From the NCBI GenBank assembly GCA_026770585.1, contig MU646608.1, positions 448,854-462,698 on the forward strand: a stretch of DNA of 13,845 nt, read 5' to 3'. Each line of letters opens with the position of its first letter. Position 1 is the first letter of the stretch. This document shows, in pieces, positions 8,623 through 13,845 of the stretch. The notes beneath the pieces were generated by a model that worked only from the letters and a program-made list of their open reading frames with translations, searched no databases and was not told the DNA's origin. Position numbers and translations under genes: made by a program. The stretch comes from Baffinella frigidus. Its lineage: Eukaryota; Cryptophyceae; Cryptomonadales; Baffinellaceae.

Positions 8623-8803
8623 GAAATATGGGTTACAAACCCCCACACGTGAACAAACCTCCCTGGTCTGGGGTCTGATTGTTCTTAAATAAGTCCCAGA
8701 GCGTTGGCTAAATGTCGTGTTGCTCAACCCTCACATACTAATTTCAGAACTCAGACATCGACTCAGGCTCGACCAAGCGTGTTCTTACAGCCTGGATGTC
8801 CCT
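8623..8803. other. Unique-sequence island between G-rich blocks
   Basis: About 180 bp of ordinary sequence without the heptamer pattern separates the two G-rich blocks. It is moderately AT-rich, with no supported open frame. It may be filler DNA or a remnant of subtelomeric sequence. Confidence 0.5.
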
Positions 8804-8867
8804 GTAGGGTGTAGGGTGTAGGGTTGAAGTTTATGGTCTAGAGAGTAGGGTTTAGGGTCAAGGGTTT
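8804..8867 (+). repeat. Telomere-like array, G-rich strand on plus (block 2)
   Basis: Three GGGTGTA-type units, then degenerate units, then GTAGGGTTTAGGGTCAAGGG, which includes one canonical TTTAGGG. Orientation is the same as in block 1. Confidence 0.8.
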
Positions 8868-9022
8868 TCCTGGAAGCAAGACTGACTGTGGGGCGAACAG
8901 GTTGTGAGTGGAAACAAAGACATGATCCGCATGTTCTACTTCTTCGCAACAATCGAAAAGGTGACTTCGCTGACTCCGAGCCACAATTTCTCAGCACCCC
9001 CCCTGGACCCGGCGTGTCTTGC
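8868..9022. other. Unique sequence at the polarity switch
   Basis: About 155 bp of non-repeat DNA lies exactly between the last G-rich block and the first C-rich heptamers, so any end-to-end junction point lies here. The small open frames over it have no coding character. Confidence 0.6.
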
Positions 9023-9798
9023 CCCACCCTGAAACCTCAAAAAGCTGCACCCTACAACCTCAACCCTACATCCACGATAAATGCTCCACCTCAAGCCTGA
9101 ACACTGAATCCCAAACCCGACCACTGAACCCTCAATCCCAAACTCACAACTGTAACCCTCATATCCTACCCCAACCCCTGAGACCTGAACCCTTCACCCT
9201 CAACAATAAACAACATAAAAAGATACAATACTCCCTTACCCACAACCCTCGACCCTCACCCTAAACCGTAAACCATAAACCATAAACCATAAACCATAAA
9301 CCCTAAACCCTAAACCCTAAACCCAAAACCCAAAACCCAAAACCCTAAGCCCTAACACTACCCCTACACCCTCATGAACTCTGAAAACCGTGAACCCCTG
9401 CACCCCAAACTCTAAACCCCTGCACCCAAAACTCTAAACCTCAACACTGTGTCCAACACCCTAAACCCTCAAACCTAAAACCTAAAACCTAAAACCTAAA
9501 ACCTCAACACCCTCAACCCTCAACCCTAAACCCTAGACCCTAGACCCTAGACCCCAAACGTTCAACCATAAACCATTAACCCTAAACACTAGCCCTGCTC
9601 CCTAAACCCAAAACTATAAACCGAAACCATAGGCTCTAAACCCTCACACCCAAAACCTTAACCCTAGATCCTCAACCCTAGACCCCAAACCCCTTCACCC
9701 TAAACCCTAAACTCTACACACTAAACACTAAACCCTTTTGTCCTACACCCCAAACCCACAACCCTTCACTCTAAACTCTCAACCCTCAACCCTCGACC

Positions 9799-9844
<46 letters not shown>

Positions 9845-10910
9845 ACCTCAACCCTCAACCCCATACCCTCAACCCTGAAACCTGAAATTTTTAACCTGAA
9901 ACCTCAACACAGCACATGTACCCGTACCATCCCTAAACCCTGCACCCCAGACTCTAAACCCCACTCCTTGATCCCTAGACCCAAAACCCGCAACTCCAAA
10001 CCATAAACCATAAACCGTAAACCATAAACACTAAATCCCCAACCCTTAACCCTAATCCCTCAATCCTTGTATCCACCATAAACCCTTTGTTTCCCACTGC
10101 CTGAACCCTGGAGACTGAACCCTAAACCATAAACCATAAACCATAAACCATAACCCTAAACCCTGAACCCTAGTTCCCAAACTCTAAACCCTACACGCCA
10201 AATCCTGAATCCTAAAGCCCACACCCTACATCCTAAACCCTAACCCTACACCCGAAACCCCAAACCATTGACCAAAGACTCTAAACACTCAAACCCAAAA
10301 CCTTAACCCTAAATCCTAAACCCCAGTACCCAACCTTTAAACACCAAACCCCAAACCCCAAAACCCTGAACCCTGAACCCTCAATCCTGAACCCTAAACC
10401 CAAAACTCTTATCCCTCAAACCCAACCCCAACCCTGCACCCTCAACCCAAACCATAAACCATTCACCATAAACCATAAACTCTGAAAAACCTTACCCCCA
10501 AAACCTTAACCTTGAACCCTAAACCCTAGTCCCTAAACCCTAAACCCTAAACCCCAGTCCCTGAACCCTGAACCCTGAACCCTGAACCCTGAACCCTGAA
10601 CCCTGAACCCTGAACCCTGAACCCTAAACCTTACACCCGAAACCCTGAACCTGAAACCCGAAACCCGAAACCCTATGCCCCAAATCCCAAACCCTAAAAC
10701 CTAACTTCTCAACCCCAATTCCCAAACCCTGAACCCTAAACCCTAAACCCTGAACCCTAAACCCTACACCCTAAACCTTAAACCCTAAACCCTAAACCCT
10801 AAACCCTAAACCCTAAACCCTAAACCCTACACCCTACACCCTACACCCTACACCCTATCCTAAACCCTACACCCCAAACCCCAAACCCTAAACCCTAAAC
10901 CCCACACCCT
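9023..10910 (-). repeat. Telomere-like array, C-rich strand on plus (1.9 kb)
   Basis: Degenerate heptamers based on CCCTAAA occupy about 1.9 kb. Variants occur in homogeneous patches: CCATAAA x4 then CCCTAAA x3 then CCCAAAA x3 in unbroken 7-bp register (9273-9342); CCCTCAA about nine units near 9780-9846; CCCTGAA x9 (10559-10621); CCCTAAA x6 (10783-10824) directly followed by CCCTACA x4 (10825-10852). The most canonical and longest runs are at the right end, next to the EF-hand locus. The polarity is that of a chromosome end pointing left, opposite to 8528-8867. No gene lies in it. Confidence 0.92.
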
Positions 10911-10938
10911 TTTCTTGCGTGGCAACCGTAAAGAGACC

Positions 10939-10991
10939 ATGGCCAGCGCTTTGCAATTCGCCCTTGCAACGCTGGCTCACGGACTAGCACC
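10939..10991 (+). CDS. Possible first exon next to the array (tentative)
   Basis: An ATG in good context (GACCATGG), 29 bp after the last heptamer, opens 17 codons (MASALQF...) that stop at a consensus-like donor, GTGAGC at 10992. If used, it could be the 5' exon of the EF-hand locus. Its phase does not match the clear acceptor at 11361, so another exon or another arrangement would be needed. The peptide is hydrophobic, but too short to call a signal peptide. Confidence 0.2.
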
Positions 10992-11042
10992 GTGAGCAAG
11001 ACTTGCTTGCGTGTACCTTACGCTGGCTGGTGCGACTCAAGT

Positions 11043-11068
11043 CCGAGGGGGGCTCTCGCCCCCCTCGG
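11043..11068. repeat. Perfect GC-rich stem-loop beside the array
   Basis: CCGAGGGGGG, loop CTCTCG, then CCCCCCTCGG: a perfect 10-bp stem with a 6-base loop, 130 bp from the end of the telomere-like array and in the presumed 5' or intronic part of the EF-hand locus. It is not followed by a T-run and I assign no function. Confidence 0.7.
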
Positions 11069-11097
11069 AGGCGGGCCCGTGCTAGCCCGGGTACTCC

Positions 11098-11142
11098 CAG
11101 TCGCGGCGCTGACTCTCGCGGCGCTGACTCTCTCGGCGCTGA
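11098..11142 (+). repeat. Short tandem repeat (15-16 bp unit)
   Basis: Three nearly identical tandem units of TCTCGCGGCGCTGAC type (CAGTCGCGGCGCTGAC, TCTCGCGGCGCTGAC, TCTCTCGGCGCTGAC) lie just before a copied exon edge at 11162. Open frames across it read a low-complexity Ala/Leu/Thr peptide and are not believed. Confidence 0.7.
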
Positions 11143-11161
11143 CCAGGTGTCTTGCAAGCGC

Positions 11162-11193
11162 GCAGGGGGTCGGGGTGATCGGGCACACGGAGT
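11162..11193 (+). pseudogene. Degenerate copy of the EF-hand exon start
   Basis: These 32 bases match 11357-11388, the acceptor AG plus the first nine codons of the EF-hand exon, with one difference (ACG for ATG at the Met codon). The copy then runs into a stop codon (GGAGTGA). A third, looser copy of the acceptor region (GGGTGCGG-TGGTGC-GGGGGTCG) lies at about 11200-11230. It is a partial exon duplication that could act as a decoy splice acceptor. Confidence 0.7.
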
Positions 11194-11360
11194 GATGCGT
11201 GGGTGCGGTTGGTGCTGGGGGTCGCGGGTGCTGACTGAGACCCCGCTTGGGAGAAGAGAGGCACACGCGAGACCAAAGGTTGATTAGCTTCATTGATCGA
11301 CCACCGAGGCTCGTCACCTGTCCGACCGAGGCTGACACTGACTGGGTGCGGGTGGTGCAG

Positions 11361-11549
11361 GGGGTCGGGGTGATCGGGCACATGGAGTTCGAGGCCATCG
11401 CGCGCAAGATGGGGACGTACGTGACCGCGCGGGAGGCTGAGGCGCTCTTCGGACGCTACGACACGGACACCACCGGGAGGATCACCTACTTCAAGTTCAT
11501 CGAGAACTTCATGGACCTCAGCGACCAGATTGTCGTGGATGACGACTGA
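11361..11549 (+). CDS. EF-hand protein, 3'-terminal exon (5' part not found)
   Basis: An exon of 62 codons plus TGA follows a clear acceptor (GGTGGTGCAG at 11351-11360), with G or C at nearly every third position. The product begins GVGVIGHMEFEAIARKMG, which looks like the tail of one EF-hand loop plus its exiting helix. Next come the entering helix (VTAREAEALFGRY) and a second loop, DTDTTGRITYFK, then FIENFMD and an acidic tail (VVDDD). In the second loop, positions 1, 3 and 5 are D, D, T and position 6 is Gly, as in calcium-binding loops. Position 12 is Lys instead of Glu/Asp, so calcium affinity may be weak or lost. The role is probably calcium-dependent regulation, partner unknown. Upstream exons could not be identified before the telomere-like array ends at 10910, so the gene may be truncated. 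Confidence 0.72.
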   Translation, partial: GVGVIGHMEFEAIARKMGTYVTAREAEALFGRYDTDTTGRITYFKFIENFMDLSDQIVVDDD

Positions 11550-11911
11550 GGGCGCTGAGGTTGATACTGGGCGGTGTTTCATTCGTGTACATGTAGATTC
11601 GGGCAGCGGGCGTGTTGGAAACGCAGGTTGAGTACAGTGTCTTGCAAACTATCTTCCATGGTCGGGACGCTGCAGGAAAGCCGTGTACTTCCTTTCGGAT
11701 CACTTGAAGCCCATGCTTCCTTTCGGATCGCATCACGCCCATAGGGTCCTGTCGCGAAGTCTTGACTGGCTGGCTAGGTCTTGCAGGCTCTACTCGGTTG
11801 CCGGAGACTTGCACTGCGCAGATCGGAGCGGCAGAATCTCCAAGACCCTGGTCATTGAGTACTGCGACTCTTCGCACGGCAGCGACCAGCTGGGGACGTC
11901 GCCACCATCGA
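11550..11911. other. No supported gene
   Basis: This is the 3' flank of the EF-hand exon followed by mixed sequence. A short direct repeat, CCTTTCGGATC, occurs near 11692 and 11721 and has a relative near 727. The frames on both strands lack the third-position G/C bias of real exons here and no product is recognisable. Confidence 0.4.
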
Positions 11912-12126
11912 GATAAACCCCATGTAGGCGCAGCCGGAGTGACTTGACACAATTCACATCCTGTCCCTCAAGTGGCGAGGCGGTCAAAATTACCCGCCAA
12001 GAGGTCCTAGGCAGGTCCTAGGGCCCTACGGTAGGGCGTATGAGCCTACTCGCCATAAGGGATACGTATTATAGAACACTCAAAACGGATTCCCCGGGAG
12101 GGATCCGCATCCCTCCCGGGGTATCG
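11912..12126 (+). repeat. Repeat A copy 3 with hairpin tail (long version)
   Basis: Positions 11912-11961 match repeat A at 826-878, 1392-1444 (minus) and 13210-13264 through CCCCAT-TAGG, CCGGAGTGACTT-ACAC and TCACRTCC. After about 90 bp absent from copy 4, the tail at 12052-12126 (CATAAG, GTATTATAGAA, ACGGAT) matches 13263-13311. The 90-bp segment holds AGGTCCTAGG twice and GCCCTACGGTAGGGC, a near-palindrome. The composite looks like a small mobile element present in long and short forms. Confidence 0.65.
12092..12121. repeat. Perfect 13-bp stem-loop
   Basis: CCCCGGGAGGGAT, loop CCGC, ATCCCTCCCGGGG: a perfect 13-bp stem at the end of repeat A copy 3. Copy 4 carries a different hairpin at the equivalent place (13289-13311), so the stem is kept while its sequence changes. 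Confidence 0.85.
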
Positions 12127-12137
12127 CTCTTCGAAAG

Positions 12138-12252
12138 TGCGGGGATCCTGTTCCGCTCTTCTCGTCCGGGGATCCTGCTCTTCTCGTGCGGGGATCCTGT
12201 TCCGTTCCAGTGATCGCTCTTCTCGTGCGGGGATCCTGTTCCGTTCCAGTGA
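12138..12252 (+). repeat. Tandem repeat of about 38 bp
   Basis: Units contain GTGCGGGGATCCTGTTCCG, TTCCAGTGATCG and CTCTTCTCGT. Full-length and shortened versions alternate: the GGGGATCCTG block occurs four times and the CTCTTCTCGT block three times. It directly follows the hairpin tail of repeat A copy 3, and its GGGGATCC block echoes the bases of the hairpins in both copies. Confidence 0.75.
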
Positions 12253-12307
12253 ATCCGGTTTTTAGTAAAGAACTCCAGTTATTAGTGGGAAATGGTACCC
12301 CATACCC

Positions 12308-12376
12308 CAGCCAGTTTCAGTTTTTAACTAAAAACTGGTAGTGATGAGACTGGTTGATGGGTTCTCGTCGGCAACA
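12308..12376 (+). repeat. Dispersed repeat C, copy 2
   Basis: Matches 2645-2720 in order and orientation (CAGTTTCAGTTTTTAAC, AAAAACTGG, GGTTCTCGTCGGCAACA). CCAGTTTCAGTTTTT and AAAAACTGG give an imperfect palindrome around TTAACTAA. Confidence 0.65.
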
Positions 12377-12423
12377 CCAAGAGTGATGTGTTCAAGTGAA
12401 GGAAAGTCTCGATGATGTCGTCG

Positions 12424-12646
12424 TCTGCGAAGCGCATTGGAAGGAGGCCTGGTGCGAGGTGCTTCACCCCTGCGAGTGACGGTCCACTTAGTCGTCATAA
12501 GTAGACTATCCACCTAGTCGCAACCACTTACTCAGTCGTCATAAGTGGCCAGGGCCAGCTGGGAGTCTGCAAAGCACATTGGGAGGAGGCCTGGGGAGAG
12601 GTGCTTCACGCCTGCGAACGAGGTCCACTTAGTCGTCATAAGTGGC
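12424..12646 (+). repeat. Direct duplication with three CCACTTA hairpins
   Basis: Two copies of an 79-80 bp unit (12424-12502 and 12567-12646), 143 bp apart, share CTGC-AAGC-CATTGG, AGGAGGCCTGG, AGGTGCTTCAC and GTCCACTTAGTCGTCATAAGT. Each ends in a small stem, CCACTTA / TAAGTGG around GTCGTCA; in the first copy the right arm is imperfect (TAAGTAG). A third stem at 12524-12548 has four extra loop bases. Unit ends therefore coincide with palindromes. Confidence 0.75.
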
Positions 12647-12864
12647 GAGGTCCGCGGTGTGCCCCCGGTTTCTGCCGGTTTCTCCTGGTTACGAAGCTTC
12701 GTACTTGAAGTGACGGGCATGCATGGTTTTCCGCTTTTTCACTGTGTTCTTCACGTGTCACCCCTCACTTGACCCCTGCCAGCTCCGACATCTCGTCAAG
12801 ATCTAGGATCCTACGGTGTGATTCACTGTAGAGGGACGTTTACAATCGCTTGATCCTCGACTGG

Positions 12865-13230
12865 ATGTCGGCGCTGCTTGGGCCCGACGAGGCTGAGAGC
12901 GTGGCGGAGGCGAGCGGGGGGTGCTTCCTTCGGGTGCACGTGGAATGCGGCTTGCAGGGGAAGATTGTGCGCCAGCACTTTTCGAGGAGGGCTCCTCAGA
13001 AGGGGTTCCAGCCGGGAGCGATGCGGGAGTGGCGTAGGGAGGCGTCGGGGGTGCTGGCTACGGTGGTGGACTCAGTGTTTGGGGACGACATTGCCGAGGG
13101 GGATGGACGTGAGGCGTGGAAGCCTCTAGTGCCACCTCGATCATGGGCTCTTGTTGGGCAGGGACGCCGGTCAAGGTCGTGTGCACTCTACAGGACCTTC
13201 TGGGCTTCACTGGGGATATCCCCCATGTAG
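12865..13230 (+). CDS. Unidentified coding exon, protein family unknown
   Basis: The frame from the ATG at 12865 (MSALLGPDEAESVAEASGG...) has strong third-position G/C bias up to about 13125, as in the recognised exons, so I believe it is coding. It includes a Cys/Val-rich stretch (FLRVHVECG) and a basic stretch (RQHFSRRAPQ...REWRREA) ending VVDSVFGDD. I do not recognise a family. Bias fades after about 13125, and the TAG at 13228 lies inside repeat A copy 4. Either the repeat supplies the C-terminus or the exon really ends at a donor (GTGAGG at 13109). The frame continues upstream of the ATG without a Met, so a spliced upstream exon is also possible. Probably a gene fragment or one exon of a larger gene. 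Confidence 0.45.
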   Translation: MSALLGPDEAESVAEASGGCFLRVHVECGLQGKIVRQHFSRRAPQKGFQPGAMREWRREASGVLATVVDSVFGDDIAEGDGREAWKPLVPPRSWALVGQGRRSRSCALYRTFWASLGISPM

Positions 13231-13311
13231 GCATTGCCGGAGTGACTTTACACGAGTCACGTCCTATAAGTATTATAGAAGACACAAACGGATCCCCGTC
13301 GGGGGGATCCG
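13210..13311 (+). repeat. Repeat A copy 4 with hairpin tail (short version)
   Basis: CTGGGGATATCCCCCATGTAGG, CCGGAGTGACTTTACAC and GTCACGTCC match copies 1-3. The tail (CTATAAGTATTATAGAA...ACGGATC) follows directly, without the 90-bp insert of copy 3. It ends in a hairpin, CGGATCCCC / GGGGATCCG (13289-13297 and 13303-13311). Confidence 0.7.
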
Positions 13312-13430
13312 CCGGTGTTCTTTCAAATAGGTGAGGAGAATCCTCTTGCTACTCAAAAAATAACTCAGCTGACACGCGGACTCCGTCCGCATGTCTCCCT
13401 CCTAGCCAGTGCCCCTCTGCAGCTTTGCCG

Positions 13431-13745
13431 CTACGGAGGCGTGACGAAGCAGAACGCCTCGAAGTCTGCGGCCGGCGGCGCGTGCGCGAAGGGCGTGTCT
13501 CCAAGGTTGTAGCGCAGCCGCCCCGTCTTCCCGGAGAGGGCTGCGAACATCTCGCCCTCAAAGCCCCCAGGCCGCTGGAACACCACGCCGTTGGGCGCAT
13601 CGAACGACCCGTTCACCGAGACCAGGATCTGCCCCTTGGCACGGTCGCACGCCAGCCCGACCACGTCTCCTTCCGACCACTTGCCCCCGTACTTTGTCCG
13701 CCCCGCATGGTGCAACTGCTGTCGCGCGCCATCCACCCCCCACGA
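13431..13745 (-). CDS. SPRY-domain protein, 3'-terminal exon (partial)
   Basis: On minus, 104 codons and TAG follow an acceptor (CAATCAG, exon from 13745; an alternative acceptor would start it at 13765). The product reads SWGVDGARQQLHHAG, then KYGGKWSEGDVVGLACD, ILVSVNGSFDAPNGVVF, MFAALSGKTGRLRYNLG and APPAADFEAF. This order (SWG-DG, W-GDVVG-A-D, SVNG, P-S, NLG) is the C-terminal two thirds of a SPRY domain, a beta-sandwich protein-interaction module. Third positions are mostly G or C. The N-terminal part of the domain and any partner domain would be encoded beyond the right edge, since no further exon is visible in 13746-13845. Partner and pathway cannot be inferred. Confidence 0.82.
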   Translation of the reverse strand, partial: SWGVDGARQQLHHAGRTKYGGKWSEGDVVGLACDRAKGQILVSVNGSFDAPNGVVFQRPGGFEGEMFAALSGKTGRLRYNLGDTPFAHAPPAADFEAFCFVTPP

Positions 13746-13845
13746 CTGATTGTGAGTACCGGGTCCTGGACGGGCCCGCCTCGGGTAAAAGGGCTCCAAG
13801 GGAGAGCGCCTATAAGTAGTTGTAAGGAATCCTGTCAGTGAATCA

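Noticed and set aside
8528-10910. CRISPR array
   Set aside because: Units are contiguous heptamers without spacers, and the genome is eukaryotic.
1-13366. Match between the window start (TACTCAAAATATGACTC) and about 13350 (TACTCAAAAAATAACTC) as terminal direct repeats
   Set aside because: Too short and AT-rich, and the sequences diverge immediately afterwards.
1-13845. tRNA and rRNA genes
   Set aside because: No cloverleaf-like arms or conserved rRNA segments were recognised by eye; a covariance-model search was not possible.

Overview
The window is nuclear DNA from a flagellated alga, not a prokaryote. The genes are split by GT-AG introns. One predicted protein starts with a signal peptide followed by a transit-like region with Phe at the cleavage site (ASG-F), the bipartite plastid import signal of algae with a secondary red plastid (cryptophytes, haptophytes, photosynthetic stramenopiles). 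A second protein has a ciliary doublet-microtubule motif. Telomere-like sequence is built on the heptamer TTTAGGG/CCCTAAA. I cannot name the species. Coding exons are strongly G/C-biased at third codon positions, and that bias, reading frame and splice-site phase were used to assemble the gene models by hand.

Layout. 1-2960: a gene-free zone of moderately AT-rich sequence with several diverged dispersed repeats, including a 150-bp inverted repeat. 2962-6463 (minus): an eight-exon gene for an unrecognised 395-residue multi-membrane-segment protein with a plastid presequence. 6464-6733: a short divergent intergenic region. 6734-8506 (plus): a five-exon gene for a CIMIP2/FAM166-like ciliary microtubule inner protein. 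8528-10910: degenerate telomere-like heptamers, G-rich strand on plus at the left (8528-8622, 8804-8867) and C-rich strand on plus at the right (9023-10910), a head-to-head arrangement. 10911-11549: the 3' part of an EF-hand protein gene, with a partly copied exon start. 11550-13330: a second repeat-rich zone with hairpins, tandem repeats and further copies of repeats seen at the left end, enclosing an unidentified coding exon. 13431-13745 (minus): the terminal exon of a SPRY-domain protein running toward the right edge.

Interpretation. The G-rich array begins about 20 bp after the last exon of the ciliary gene. The C-rich array ends about 30 bp before the EF-hand locus, whose 5' part I cannot find. 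Related repeats occur on both outer flanks. The simplest reading is a relic end-to-end junction of two chromosome ends (or an assembly chimera of two such ends), with local amplification of heptamer variants afterwards. No operon, defence system, CRISPR array, rRNA or tRNA was seen. The most novel items are the telomere-like junction and the uncharacterised plastid-targeted membrane protein.
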